Assembly: GCA_003331985.1 (NCBI GenBank)
Contig: QOQK01000006.1
Location: 1-53,365 of the forward strand
Source of the DNA: PS1 clade bacterium
GTDB lineage: Bacteria > Pseudomonadota > Alphaproteobacteria > RS24
DNA: 53,365 nt
Direction of reading: 5' to 3'
Positions 15,297-24,746 of the stretch are shown here, piece by piece (position 1 is the stretch's first letter; each line of letters opens with the position of its first letter). A model generated the notes under the pieces. It worked only from the letters and a program-made list of their open reading frames with translations. It had not been told where the DNA came from and ran no database searches. Both the position numbers and the translations under genes were made by a program.

Positions 15297-17600
15297 TTAG
15301 ACCGTTTCAGTCTTCTTGTCAGCCTCGTCGCTTTTAGGAGCATCGTCCTTATAGCTTATGGACAGGGTATCATCCTCGCCCACATCTACAACCACAACAC
15401 CCCCTTGCGTCAGGCAACCGAATAAGACTTCATCAGCCAACGGCTTTTTGATTTTCTCTTGAATGAGACGGGCCAAAGGCCGCGCACCCATCTGATTATC
15501 GTAACCACGCGTTGCCAGCCATTTAGTTGCTTCTGGACTCAGTTGAATAATGACATTTCTGTCCGCAAGTTGGGCTTCAAGCTGAAGAACAAATTTTTCG
15601 ACCACACGAGCGACAACTTCTGGCGGAAGATTGGCAAAAGGAACAGTCGCATCAAGACGATTGCGGAATTCGGGCGCAAACATCTTCTTGATGGCATCCT
15701 CGTCTTCACCCTCCCGAAGTGTACGTCCAAAGCCCATTGGCTCTTTCGCCATATCTGCCGCACCGGCATTGGTTGTCATAATCAAAATAACGTTACGGAA
15801 ATCTACCTTGCGTCCATTGGCATCAGTCAAACTGCCATTATCCATAACCTGCAATAGAATATTGAATAGGTCAGGATGCGCCTTCTCAATTTCATCCAGC
15901 AGCAACACACTGTGAGGATGTTGGTCTACACCATCAGTCAGAAGACCACCCTGGTCGAAACCGACATATCCTGGAGGCGCACCGAGTAGCCGCGACACAG
16001 TATGACGCTCCATATATTCCGACATATCAAATCTGAGTAATTCTACGCCCATTATGTCTGCAAGCTGACGAGCAACTTCTGTCTTGCCGACACCCGTTGG
16101 GCCGGAAAATAGATAACAGCCAATTGGCTTATTTTCTTCGCGCAACCCGGCACGAGACAACTTGATTGCCGCCGACAAAGCATCAATCGCTGCATCCTGC
16201 CCAAACACCACGCGCTTCAAACCGCTATCAAGATCTCGTAATTTTTCTGTATCAGATTTGGAGACTGATTTAGACGGGATGCGCGCCATTGTTGAAATTG
16301 TGTTTTCAATATCACGCACACTGATTGTCTTCTTACGTTTAGATGCCGGCAAAAGCATCTGAGACGCCCCAACTTCATCAATTACATCAATAGCTTTATC
16401 CGGCAATTTCCGGTCAGTCATATATCTTGATGAGAGTTCAACGGCAGTTTTCAAAGCTTCATTGGTGTAGCGGACATTGTGGAATTCCTCAAAATAAGGC
16501 TTCAGGCCACGCAGGATTTTTATCGTATCCGGAACACTCGGCTCGTTAACGTCAATTTTCTGGAACCGACGGGCCAATGCCCGATCTTTCTCAAAATGCT
16601 GACGAAATTCTTTATAGGTTGTTGACCCGACACAACGCAGGCCCCCGTTTTGTAGGGAAGGCTTAAGAAGGTTAGACGCATCCATTGCCCCACCAGATGT
16701 AGCACCCGCACCAATAACTGTATGAATTTCGTCAATAAACAAAATTCCCTCAGGCATATCCTCTAATTCGGTCATTACCTGCTTGATACGTTCTTCAAAG
16801 TCACCGCGATAACGCGTGCCGGCAAGCAATGCTCCCATATCGAGGGCAAAAATAACATTATCCTGAAGCACGTCCGGCACATCGCCTTCGATAATCTTTC
16901 GGGCTAGCCCTTCAGCAATTGCCGTTTTACCGACCCCCGGATCACCAACAAGCAAAGGATTATTTTTACTTCGGCGGCATAAAATCTGGATGGTTCGCTC
17001 AACTTCGCGCTGTCGCCCGATAAGCGGGTCAACTTTGCCGACTTTGGCCTTTTCATTGAGATTGACGCAATAGGTTTCAAGCGCAGTTTCACCGCCAGAC
17101 ATAAATCCATCCGGATCTGTATCGTCATTTTCTCTGTCCATATCAGCACTACTGCTTCCGGCTTTTTTGGAAACACCATGGGCAATAAAATTAACGGCAT
17201 CATATCGCGTCATATCTTGTTCTTGCAGGAAGTAAGCCGCATGGCTCTCTCTCTCGGCAAAAAGAGCTACTAATACATTTGCTCCTGTCACTTCATCCCT
17301 ACCCGATGATTGAACATGAATAACAGCACGCTGAATGACACGTTGAAACCCAGCCGTTGGCTTACAGTCTTCATCCGTATCCATCACAAGACCTGACAAA
17401 TCATCATCGATATAAGCCGTCAGATTATCCCGCAGTAACTTCATATCCACGTTACAAGCGTCAATTACAGCCTTTACGTCTTCATCTTCAGTTAAGGCAA
17501 GCAATAAATGCTCCAGGGTTGCAAATTCATGCTTACGCACGTTAGCCAGTTCGAGGGCTGTGTGCAGAACGGTTTCTAAACCTTTAGAGAATGCCGGCAT
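15297..17600 (-). CDS. clpA: ATP-dependent Clp protease ATP-binding subunit ClpA
   Basis: The AAA+ unfoldase that feeds substrates to ClpP. The 767 residues comprise an N-domain (about 1-145), a first AAA module with Walker A GDPGVGKT (219-226), and a second with Walker A GPTGVGKTE and Walker B VLLLDEIEKAH. In the second module MGFGR is probably the ClpP-docking loop, equivalent to IGL/IGF. The length is normal for ClpA. A strong AAGGAG binding site precedes the ATG. It lies 3 bases downstream of clpS in the same direction, the standard adaptor-unfoldase operon. Confidence 0.96.
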   Translation of the reverse strand: MPAFSKGLETVLHTALELANVRKHEFATLEHLLLALTEDEDVKAVIDACNVDMKLLRDNLTAYIDDDLSGLVMDTDEDCKPTAGFQRVIQRAVIHVQSSGRDEVTGANVLVALFAERESHAAYFLQEQDMTRYDAVNFIAHGVSKKAGSSSADMDRENDDTDPDGFMSGGETALETYCVNLNEKAKVGKVDPLIGRQREVERTIQILCRRSKNNPLLVGDPGVGKTAIAEGLARKIIEGDVPDVLQDNVIFALDMGALLAGTRYRGDFEERIKQVMTELEDMPEGILFIDEIHTVIGAGATSGGAMDASNLLKPSLQNGGLRCVGSTTYKEFRQHFEKDRALARRFQKIDVNEPSVPDTIKILRGLKPYFEEFHNVRYTNEALKTAVELSSRYMTDRKLPDKAIDVIDEVGASQMLLPASKRKKTISVRDIENTISTMARIPSKSVSKSDTEKLRDLDSGLKRVVFGQDAAIDALSAAIKLSRAGLREENKPIGCYLFSGPTGVGKTEVARQLADIMGVELLRFDMSEYMERHTVSRLLGAPPGYVGFDQGGLLTDGVDQHPHSVLLLDEIEKAHPDLFNILLQVMDNGSLTDANGRKVDFRNVILIMTTNAGAADMAKEPMGFGRTLREGEDEDAIKKMFAPEFRNRLDATVPFANLPPEVVARVVEKFVLQLEAQLADRNVIIQLSPEATKWLATRGYDNQMGARPLARLIQEKIKKPLADEVLFGCLTQGGVVVVDVGEDDTLSISYKDDAPKSDEADKKTETV

Positions 17601-17603
17601 TTA

Positions 17604-18017
17604 TCACTCCTTTTCCATAGTGCATTGTAGCGGATGTTGGTGTTGCCGTGCTAGGTCAATTACCTGGGTCACTTTCGTTTCTGCGACCTCGAATGTAAAA
17701 ACGCCACATATGCCGACACCATTTTGGTGGACATGAAGCATGATTTCAGTTGCTTCATTGATATCTTTGTTAAAAAAGCGTTGTAGGACATGCACAACAA
17801 ATTCCATCGGCGTGTAGTCATCATTAAGCAATAACACCTTGTAAAGTGATGGTTTTTTGGTTTTCGGCTTAGTTTTGGTAACAATGCCTACATCACCGTC
17901 ATCGCCGCCGCCCTGTCGGTCATCATTATTTGGATTTCCGGGGGGAGAACTGCTCTGAACTGGCATGCTAGTAAGCTTACTTTCCTTATTGCCGTTTTTA
18001 TGTGCCATTTTTGTCAT
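17604..18017 (-). CDS. clpS: ATP-dependent Clp protease adaptor ClpS
   Basis: Adaptor that binds N-degron substrates and delivers them to ClpA. The 137-residue protein has a flexible, glycine-rich N-terminal arm, then [17 protein letters not shown] (about 59-75) with the N-end-rule pocket residues. [20 protein letters not shown] and the C-terminal [10 protein letters not shown] tail follow. The arm of about 55 residues before the core is longer than in Escherichia coli but common in alphaproteobacteria. The gene runs directly into clpA. No clear promoter motif was recognised in the 72 bases upstream. Confidence 0.95.
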   Translation of the reverse strand: MTKMAHKNGNKESKLTSMPVQSSSPPGNPNNDDRQGGGDDGDVGIVTKTKPKTKKPSLYKVLLLNDDYTPMEFVVHVLQRFFNKDINEATEIMLHVHQNGVGICGVFTFEVAETKVTQVIDLARQHQHPLQCTMEKE

Positions 18018-18089
18018 GAAACCTAATCATACAACTATAAGTTTATGTAAGACAATCACCGCATCTTACAAGCCACGAAAGGGAGTAAA

Positions 18090-18935
18090 TTAAATTTTTA
18101 CGCCCGGAAGATTAAGCGCCTGAATAAGATTAAAAATCTCAGCGCGGGCTGCCACATGGGAGATTGTGAGGCTGGTATTCGCTTCCTCTGTTGTCAAATC
18201 CAATAAGGTAAGACCGGCAGGATACATTTCACGGAAAATCACACGCTCAGAAAGCCCTTGTAATACCCTAAAATGTGAACGTCCGGATAATTCCTCTAAG
18301 GCTGCCTCAACCCGTTTACGATTTTTCGCATAAACATGACTGTATCGATTTCTAAGCACTACCCAATCAATTTTACCATTATCAGCTTGCATGCGAGCTT
18401 TTCGGCATTCCCAGACTAAATCGGAGTAAATGCTTGGCCCAAGTACCTCTAGGGTGTCAGGGTCAACTTTACCGAGCAAATCAAAATCTACGAAACTGTC
18501 ATTTATTGGGGTAATTAGCGTATCAGCCGATGCATGCGCCAATCGTGACAGGTAAGTATCTGAACCGGGACTATCAACAATCACAAATTGATTTCGTGTG
18601 CGAAGCCCGGACATGGCTTTTAAAAAATTTTCTTGCTCAAAATCTTGGCGTTCCTTGATTGTAATGCCAAAAGGCGGATCAGCTATCTGGTGTTCTGGCA
18701 TCGGGACACTTCTACCAGAACGCAGAGACCAAGCCTGCCTATTTTCAATGTATCGGGATAATGATTTTTGACGCGAGTCGATATCAAGAGAGCCAACAGA
18801 AAACCCCATATCCAGCAGAGCAGCCATGATATGCATGGCCGTTGTGGTTTTTCCGGACCCACCCTTCTCATTGCCTACGACAATGACATAAGGATAAACG
18901 GTATCTTTATTACTTTGATTATTAAAAAAGCCCAT
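18090..18935 (-). CDS. mipZ: Cell division site positioning ATPase MipZ
   Basis: A ParA/MinD-type ATPase that in Caulobacter and relatives forms a pole-to-midcell gradient and inhibits FtsZ. The 281 residues show the deviant Walker A KGGSGKTTT (about 24-32), the aspartate region LDIDSRQKSLSRY and FVIVDSPGSDTYLSRLAH, and the long C-terminal part (WVVLRNRYSHVYAKNRKRV) that separates MipZ from ParA. MipZ is restricted to alphaproteobacteria lacking MinCD, which supports the lineage call. No partner parB is nearby. Confidence 0.9.
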   Translation of the reverse strand: MGFFNNQSNKDTVYPYVIVVGNEKGGSGKTTTAMHIMAALLDMGFSVGSLDIDSRQKSLSRYIENRQAWSLRSGRSVPMPEHQIADPPFGITIKERQDFEQENFLKAMSGLRTRNQFVIVDSPGSDTYLSRLAHASADTLITPINDSFVDFDLLGKVDPDTLEVLGPSIYSDLVWECRKARMQADNGKIDWVVLRNRYSHVYAKNRKRVEAALEELSGRSHFRVLQGLSERVIFREMYPAGLTLLDLTTEEANTSLTISHVAARAEIFNLIQALNLPGVKI

Positions 18936-19041
18936 TTTTAATCTCTTTGCGTATATATTTTTACAACGATTCCGTTTTTCCCTGAATATATGTTATTGAG
19001 GTCGTTGCTGGTAATACCTCGAATTTCAAAATGGACAGAAA

Positions 19042-19830
19042 ATGCGCGGTTTAAAAGATAAAGTGATTATTTTGACCGGTGCCGCCGGTGGTCTGGGCCA
19101 AGCAATTGCAACGCGCCTAATCCAAGAGCAAGCCTATCCTGTTCTTGTGGACCATAATCAAAATGCCCTGCTGAAGCTAACTGAAAATCAAGTCTTTAAT
19201 GACTTACTTTGTCTAAATGGGAATATTACAGACCCTGATTTCATTACAACTATTATGTCTGACGTCATTAAAAAATATGGCAAAATTGATGGTCTCGTAA
19301 ACAGCGCCGCGATTTTATTGCCTGATGATGCAGATATTTCACAAACCCCACTGACATGTTGGCTCAAAACAATGGAAACAAACCTCACCGCTGTTTTCCT
19401 CACCTGCCAAGCTGTTTTGCCTCATCTTGAAAAGCAAGGTGGCGCAATTGTAAACCTATCTTCAGTGGTCGCGCATGCTGCTTCAGCCACTTCGCAGATT
19501 GCCTACACGACAGCAAAAGGTGGAGTCGAAGCCCTCACTAAAGAAATCGCTATCAGCCATGCGCGTCATAATATACGCGCAAATTGTGTGGCTCCCGGCC
19601 CGGTAAAAACTGACAGAATAGCGCATTACTTTGAAGATATGGCGAAATGGGAGTTACGGCGGCGTCATATTCCAATGGGACGCCTAGGCAAACCAGAAGA
19701 AATAGCAGGATTAGTATGTTTTCTCCTCAGTGACGATGCTGGCTATATTACCGGTGCCAGCTATCTTGCGGATGGTGGCATAGCCAATGCCTATGTTATT
19801 GACGATGTTAATGGTCAAGAAACCCCCTAA
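19042..19830 (+). CDS. SDR family oxidoreductase
   Basis: A 262-residue classical short-chain dehydrogenase. It has the cofactor motif TGAAGGLGQA (about 12-21), NSAA in place of NNAG, the catalytic YTTAK and a C-terminal GASYLADGG. The substrate is unknown. GGACAG lies just before the ATG. Its stop overlaps the start of panC, so it is probably cotranscribed with pantothenate synthesis, but it does not look like a ketopantoate reductase. It is not part of the later catabolic cluster. Confidence 0.8.
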   Translation: MRGLKDKVIILTGAAGGLGQAIATRLIQEQAYPVLVDHNQNALLKLTENQVFNDLLCLNGNITDPDFITTIMSDVIKKYGKIDGLVNSAAILLPDDADISQTPLTCWLKTMETNLTAVFLTCQAVLPHLEKQGGAIVNLSSVVAHAASATSQIAYTTAKGGVEALTKEIAISHARHNIRANCVAPGPVKTDRIAHYFEDMAKWELRRRHIPMGRLGKPEEIAGLVCFLLSDDAGYITGASYLADGGIANAYVIDDVNGQETP

Positions 19831-20684
19831 TGATGTCGTTAGAAGTCTGTAAAACAAGTGAGGCGCTATCCTTTAAGCTCGAAGATTGGCGACAGGCTGG
19901 AATGAAAATCGGACTTGTGCCAACTATGGGGGCTCTTCATGAAGGTCACTTATCTCTGATAGAAACTATGTCCGTTCATGCCGATAAAATTATCGTCAGC
20001 TTATTTGTTAACCCAACACAATTTGCCGAAGGCGAGGATTTTGACGCTTATCCCCGTACGACTGACGATGATTTAAGAAAGCTCAGAAGCACAAAGGCAG
20101 AAATCGTTTTTATGCCGGACGCATCAGAAATTTATGGTGATGCCGTTACTGCATCCTTGAAAGCCGGAAATTTAGCTGAAGGACTTGAAAGCGAGACCCG
20201 CCCTCATTTTTTTAGCGGGGTCGTAACAGTTGTGCATAAACTTTTTAAACTGTGCCAACCAGACGCCGCAATTTTCGGTGAAAAAGACTATCAGCAATTG
20301 CTTGTCATAAAGCAGATGGTCTCCGACCACGACATGGGGATAGAGATTTTACAAGGCACCACGCTTCGCGAAACTGACGGTCTTGCCATGTCCTCAAGGA
20401 ATGCTTACCTCAATGATCATCAGCGTAAAACTGCCATTCATCTAAATAAAATTATGCGTGACTTATGTAATGATTATCATTCCGCACAAGAATTAAACCG
20501 CCTACCCTCTCTGGAGGAAGAGGCCATCCAAAAGCTTCTAGAGACCGGCTTTACCGAGATTGATTATCTAACTGTTAGAGACGCCGATACACTTCAACTA
20601 CCAAATACTGAGACTAAAAATTTACGACTTCTAGCCGCAGTAAGACTTGGCAAAATTCGTCTGATAGATAATTGTGCTGTTTAA
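19830..20684 (+). CDS. panC: Pantothenate synthetase
   Basis: Condenses pantoate and beta-alanine with ATP to form pantothenate in coenzyme A synthesis. The 284-residue protein contains PTMGALHEGHLSL (about 31-43), FVNPTQFAEGEDF, FGEKDYQQL and ETDGLAMSSRN, the complete active-site set. The start overlaps the SDR stop (TAATG); a second ATG follows at once, so either may serve. panB is not in the window. Confidence 0.95.
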   Translation: MMSLEVCKTSEALSFKLEDWRQAGMKIGLVPTMGALHEGHLSLIETMSVHADKIIVSLFVNPTQFAEGEDFDAYPRTTDDDLRKLRSTKAEIVFMPDASEIYGDAVTASLKAGNLAEGLESETRPHFFSGVVTVVHKLFKLCQPDAAIFGEKDYQQLLVIKQMVSDHDMGIEILQGTTLRETDGLAMSSRNAYLNDHQRKTAIHLNKIMRDLCNDYHSAQELNRLPSLEEEAIQKLLETGFTEIDYLTVRDADTLQLPNTETKNLRLLAAVRLGKIRLIDNCAV

Positions 20685-20695
20685 TCACAAGAAGT

Positions 20696-21115
20696 CTATA
20701 AAAGCCCCAAAGCCATAAGCTCGGCCTTGAGATGTTCAGGAAGTTCGTCGTCTCCCTCTGCAGCCATTGGCATATCTTCGGGGGCATCAGTGGTTGGCAA
20801 ATAACGCCAGCCCTGAAAGGGTCGCCGCGCTTGCTGTCGGGTTGCAATGAGTTCAGGGTCAAGAAATATATGACATCTTTTTATACCCGCTTCATCAGTG
20901 AAAGGCTGAATATCAAGAATGTTCTGTCGCACACGAATTTTGCGTTTTATCACCCAATAGATTGACCCATCATCCAACAGTTCATTAACCCTTTTGGGCA
21001 TCATCCGTGTTGTATGAAAAAGGTCCCCATGGGTCTCTCTAACATATGACTGCCAATTAACGAGGTCGTCTACGCCAGTGGCGCGGGCAGCTAACTTAAT
21101 AAGGTGTAAAGTCAT
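20696..21115 (-). CDS. DUF1489 family protein
   Basis: A 139-residue cytosolic protein with the pattern of the alphaproteobacterial DUF1489 family. It begins MTLHLIKLAARATGVDDLV, contains HTTRMMPKR and GSIYWVIKRKIRVRQ, and ends in an FQGWRYL segment followed by an acidic tail. The function is unknown. It converges with panC across an 11-base gap. Confidence 0.8.
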   Translation of the reverse strand: MTLHLIKLAARATGVDDLVNWQSYVRETHGDLFHTTRMMPKRVNELLDDGSIYWVIKRKIRVRQNILDIQPFTDEAGIKRCHIFLDPELIATRQQARRPFQGWRYLPTTDAPEDMPMAAEGDDELPEHLKAELMALGLL

Positions 21116-21182
21116 ATCGACAATCTAGACGGTTTTATGGAACAGGCAAAATGCCATCACCTGAAATCTTGGTGCAAAAAAC

Positions 21183-22121
21183 TCAGGGTTTAAATATATA
21201 AACTGTATCTGTTGCCGTAAACGGAGCAAAAAAACCGCTTCCGACTGCCCCACCCATTATAAGCAATTGATCATTCAAAACCCCATATCCGGCATGATGG
21301 CGCGCTTCGGGAAGTGGCTGTTTCTTCTGCCATTTACGCGCTTTATCACCCAACAAGAAATGTAGATCATAAGTCTTTTGAAGTTCGTTTGAGTAACCAC
21401 CGACAACATGAATGCCATCAGAAAGAACACCCACCGCAGGAGCAATTAACCCAAATGGTAAGGATGGCAGTCGCCGCCAATTTAGTGATTGGACATTAAA
21501 AACATGTATCTCTCGTGATGCCTGCCCTGTCGCTGTCATGCCACCGGCTATAATGATATCACTGCCTGCCACAGTAATACCGGCTTGAGATAATGTTAAC
21601 GGCATTGTCCCCGGCAAAATTGACCATTCGCCTGAACCAAGATTGTATCGATATATTTTATCTGTATCGTCACCGACACCACCAAACACATATAAAAAGT
21701 TTCCGATGATTGCAGTCATGTGCTCATAACGGCGCCCAGGCATTGATGTAATTTGTGTCCAATATGACTTCGCCGTGCTGAACATCCAACTGCTCTTTGT
21801 CGCTTCAGAAGTCCCAGCAACTCGCCCGCCTGTGACAACAATTTGACCACTCCCTGCGGCCACAGCAAATTGTGTTCGATCAACAGGGATAGGCGTCAAA
21901 GGGCGCCAACCGTCTTCGACGATATTATAAGCTTCAAAAAATCTCTTAAAGCCTGTTCCCGATGAGCCACTCAGAAGATAAACAGTTCCATTTGATGATG
22001 TAGCACCCGCCTCTGGCACAGCCTGAGAAAAAGAGTCACCACTACGCCACTCGGCCTTTAAACCGGGAACTGAAGCAAGCACAAACCCAAAAGCTAAAAC
22101 TGCGGTAAATAAAAATCGCAT
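21183..22121 (-). CDS. Secreted kelch-repeat beta-propeller protein
   Basis: A 312-residue protein with a signal peptide (about 1-23, ending LKA) followed by repeated kelch-type blades. Several repeats carry the glycine pair and downstream aromatic residue, for example VTGGRVAG, YVFGGVGDD, IIAGGMTA, HVVGGYSNE and LIMGGAVG. Five to six blades can be counted, enough for a closed propeller. A periplasmic binding or scaffold role is plausible; no catalytic motif was seen. It lies 14 bases downstream of mgtE in the same direction, an uncommon pairing. Confidence 0.8.
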   Translation of the reverse strand: MRFLFTAVLAFGFVLASVPGLKAEWRSGDSFSQAVPEAGATSSNGTVYLLSGSSGTGFKRFFEAYNIVEDGWRPLTPIPVDRTQFAVAAGSGQIVVTGGRVAGTSEATKSSWMFSTAKSYWTQITSMPGRRYEHMTAIIGNFLYVFGGVGDDTDKIYRYNLGSGEWSILPGTMPLTLSQAGITVAGSDIIIAGGMTATGQASREIHVFNVQSLNWRRLPSLPFGLIAPAVGVLSDGIHVVGGYSNELQKTYDLHFLLGDKARKWQKKQPLPEARHHAGYGVLNDQLLIMGGAVGSGFFAPFTATDTVYIFKP

Positions 22122-22135
22122 AAGTCTCTATACCA

Positions 22136-23524
22136 TCAGATAAGGAAAATTGTAGCAAAACCCAAAAATGCAAGAAAACCAACAATATCTGTAATGGTTG
22201 TTACAAACACTCCCGATGCAATAGCAGGATCGATACCGACCTTGTTAAGCCAAATTGGCACAAGTATCCCGGCCAGACCCGCAACGAACATATTCACTAT
22301 CATCGCCATTGCAAGCACAATGCCTAACATCTCACTGCCAAACCAAAACCAACCCGTAAACCCAAGCAAAATTGCAAACAAAATACCATTGAGTAGACCA
22401 ATCCCCATTTCACGCCCTATAACGCGTAAGGTATTAATGGCAAGCAATTCACGAGTCGCTAACGCACGGACTGTAATGGTCAATGTTTGCGTAGCGGCGT
22501 TTCCACCCATTGAAGCGACAATCGGCATAAGGATAGCCAAGGCAACCATCTGTTCAATCGTGCCATCAAAAAAACCAATGACGATAGAAGCCAAAATAGC
22601 AGTTAAGAGATTGACCAATAACCATGAAAACCGCCCACGCATAGCTCGGAACATATCATCGCCCACGGTCTCATCACCCACACCCCCAAGACGTAAAATA
22701 TCTTCTTCGGCTTCTTCTGTGATGACTTCAAAAACATCATCCGCAGTAATCACCCCCACAAGGCGGTTGTTTTCATCCACGACAGGCGCGGAAACAAGAT
22801 TATAGCGCTCAAACATTCGCGCCATATCTTCGCGGTCAAGCTCGGCTGAAATAGGGGTAAAGTTGTCATCTAAAATTTCCTGCATCAAAGTCGGGCGCCC
22901 GGAACGCATTACTTTATTCAATTTGACCATGCCGAGTGGCGTATGGGTGGGGTCGACCACAAAGATTTCCAAAAAGTCATCCGGCAAATCTTCGGTAACA
23001 CGCAGATAATCAATCACCTGCCCTACTGTCCAGAATGGCGGTACTGCCACCACATCGGATTGCATAAGGCGGCCTGCACTTTCATCCGGGTAATCTAGTG
23101 AGCGCTGGAGAACAATTCTTTCGCCTTCAGGAAAGAGGTCCAGAATTTCCTTCTGGTCATCATCATCTAACTCACCAAGGACGAAGACAGCATCATCCGT
23201 TTCCAATTCCTGCAAGGCTGCAGCCAAAAATTCAGGGTCTAATCTTTCAGCAATCCATGCCTGTGTATGATCATCAAGTTCAGCCAGCACACTAGGGGCT
23301 AAATCTTCGCCAATGAGTTTAAAGAATTGTTCACGCTGACCGCCATTGAGTAACGCAATCATTTCCGCAATATCGGACTCGTGATGCGTCTCAAGTAGCT
23401 TTAAAAGCGCGTTTTTGTTATCTTCTTTAAGGACAGAGACAGACGCATTAACCAGTTCGGCAATATCGTCACGCGTATCACCGATTTGTTCAGGCTTGGT
23501 CTGCTCCATTTTTTTTTCGGACAT
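22136..23524 (-). CDS. mgtE: Magnesium transporter MgtE
   Basis: A magnesium channel of the inner membrane. The 462 residues include the acidic N-terminal superhelical domain (about 25-130), two CBS domains (about 140-270) with EDMARMFERYNLVSAPVVD, and five C-terminal membrane segments. These contain the conserved pore stretch PIVASMGGNAATQTLT. In characterised MgtE, magnesium bound to the cytosolic domains closes the pore. A GGGAA ribosome binding site precedes the ATG. The kelch gene follows directly. Confidence 0.94.
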   Translation of the reverse strand: MSEKKMEQTKPEQIGDTRDDIAELVNASVSVLKEDNKNALLKLLETHHESDIAEMIALLNGGQREQFFKLIGEDLAPSVLAELDDHTQAWIAERLDPEFLAAALQELETDDAVFVLGELDDDDQKEILDLFPEGERIVLQRSLDYPDESAGRLMQSDVVAVPPFWTVGQVIDYLRVTEDLPDDFLEIFVVDPTHTPLGMVKLNKVMRSGRPTLMQEILDDNFTPISAELDREDMARMFERYNLVSAPVVDENNRLVGVITADDVFEVITEEAEEDILRLGGVGDETVGDDMFRAMRGRFSWLLVNLLTAILASIVIGFFDGTIEQMVALAILMPIVASMGGNAATQTLTITVRALATRELLAINTLRVIGREMGIGLLNGILFAILLGFTGWFWFGSEMLGIVLAMAMIVNMFVAGLAGILVPIWLNKVGIDPAIASGVFVTTITDIVGFLAFLGFATIFLI

Positions 23525-23608
23525 TGGAATTCCCGCATGAGATTAGCAGAGTTAACCCTTGGGTACTCCTTCGCGGGTATTTTTGCAATGTGATTTTGGC
23601 AGAATTAC

Positions 23609-23626
23609 GTCAGACTTCAGTCCGAC
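23609..23626. repeat. 18-bp imperfect palindrome upstream of mgtE
   Basis: The arms GTCAGACT and AGTCCGAC pair at seven of eight positions around a 2-base centre. It lies between the stop of the Rieske gene and the start of mgtE, about 85 bases ahead of the mgtE ATG. It lacks a T-run, so it looks more like a protein-binding site than a terminator. The function is unknown. Confidence 0.35.
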
Positions 23627-23639
23627 ATAAATCGATAAC

Positions 23640-24716
23640 CTATTCAGCAGCAGTTTTTTCAAAATTATCGCGGTTCGTGCCTCTGGTCACAACGACACCG
23701 TTTACCTGATTTTGATAATCCTTGGCTTTGTCCCGAGGGTTAAAGAACTGTTTGTACCAGATGCGCGTCTTTCCGAATGGACCATCGCCAATTACCTGTA
23801 AAACATTCAAGCAAGGACGCTTATTGAACCAGACCTCAAAATCTTGAAGGAAGGCAGCCTTGCTAACATCATGAAATTCATTTGCTACGGCTTGGTCTTC
23901 CTCATTAGCAACCTCATTTTTACCTTTAACAAGAATGCCGTAGAACACACGAATTAGACCATCTTCAATGGGTGTATTGGAAATCATCATCAATGACGGG
24001 TAATCACCTTCAATTCTTGAGAGAAGAATTCCCGGTCCGGTATACCAGGTGTCATTAATCATTTGTGTTTCTGACATGGTACGGTGACCCGCAGCCAGCC
24101 TTTGAACAATCACATGATCATTAAATTCATTCTCAAAATATTCCATATTCGTGCTGCCATGGATCGGCGCAAGATGAGCCTTATCAGCCATATTATCAAT
24201 GACTTCCATCGGATGCTGGTTCAGTTCACCAAGATCTTCGATTTTCCAATGTACCCATGAAGGATCTTCCCACTGTGGCAATTCCGGCGGATCAAAATTT
24301 GGTTGACCTTGTTCTGTGTCGTGCCACATAAGCACACTGCCGCCCCATTCCTGAACAGGATAAGTGCGGATACAAGCCAAAGCCGGAATAGGTGCTGGTG
24401 AATATGGAATTTCGACGCAATTACCATCGGGACCAAACTGCCATCCATGATAAGGGCAGCGGATATTATCGCCGTCAATATGTTCATTATCCATGACAAC
24501 ATAGGATGTTTCATTCTTACCGAGATGCGTACCCATATGAGGACAATATGCATCCATCAGCACAAGCCGCCCGCTATCGCCGCGGTAGAGCACCATGTCT
24601 TGCCCGAAATATCTCAAATTCAGAGGTTTCTTTGAAACTTCATCGGTACGAGCGACCATAAACCAACCCCTCGGGAAGGTAAATTCACCCAAATCATAAT
24701 CTGCAGTTTTAGCCAT
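23640..24716 (-). CDS. Rieske oxygenase, 3-ketosteroid 9-alpha-hydroxylase oxygenase (KshA)-like
   Basis: A 358-residue ring-hydroxylating oxygenase component. The Rieske cluster ligands are CPHMGTH (about 58-64) and CPYHGW (about 87-92). The mononuclear iron motif is DNMADKAHLAPIHG, giving D-x2-H-x4-H. The N-terminal FPRGWFMV and the C-terminal FLQDFEVWFNKRP...WYKQFF are strongly reminiscent of KshA, which with its reductase KshB opens ring B of androstadienedione. It follows the OYE gene by 30 bases in one leftward operon. No reductase partner is visible in the window. The exact substrate (steroid nucleus or bile-acid derivative) is inferred from context. Confidence 0.8.
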   Translation of the reverse strand: MAKTADYDLGEFTFPRGWFMVARTDEVSKKPLNLRYFGQDMVLYRGDSGRLVLMDAYCPHMGTHLGKNETSYVVMDNEHIDGDNIRCPYHGWQFGPDGNCVEIPYSPAPIPALACIRTYPVQEWGGSVLMWHDTEQGQPNFDPPELPQWEDPSWVHWKIEDLGELNQHPMEVIDNMADKAHLAPIHGSTNMEYFENEFNDHVIVQRLAAGHRTMSETQMINDTWYTGPGILLSRIEGDYPSLMMISNTPIEDGLIRVFYGILVKGKNEVANEEDQAVANEFHDVSKAAFLQDFEVWFNKRPCLNVLQVIGDGPFGKTRIWYKQFFNPRDKAKDYQNQVNGVVVTRGTNRDNFEKTAAE

Positions 24717-24746
24717 TTAATTGCTCCGGATAATTATTAGATTAAT

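Noticed and set aside
18946-18955. TTTGCGTATA upstream of mipZ as another copy of the cluster operator
   Set aside because: It lacks the TAA end of the palindrome and lies upstream of an unrelated division gene.
19042-19830. SDR next to panC as a ketopantoate reductase (PanE)
   Set aside because: It has the classical SDR Tyr-x3-Lys fold pattern, whereas PanE belongs to a different dehydrogenase family.
22194-22805. Long open frame on the + strand opposite mgtE
   Set aside because: It is an antisense shadow of the MgtE membrane domain; composition is low-complexity and there is no ribosome binding site or family match.
23525-23639. Magnesium riboswitch (M-box) ahead of mgtE
   Set aside because: The gap is only about 115 bases and no M-box secondary structure or conserved blocks could be recognised.
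23500-23640. Mobile-element boundary at the start of the catabolic region
   Set aside because: No tRNA, integrase, transposase or direct repeat was seen at the junction; base composition shows no obvious jump by eye.
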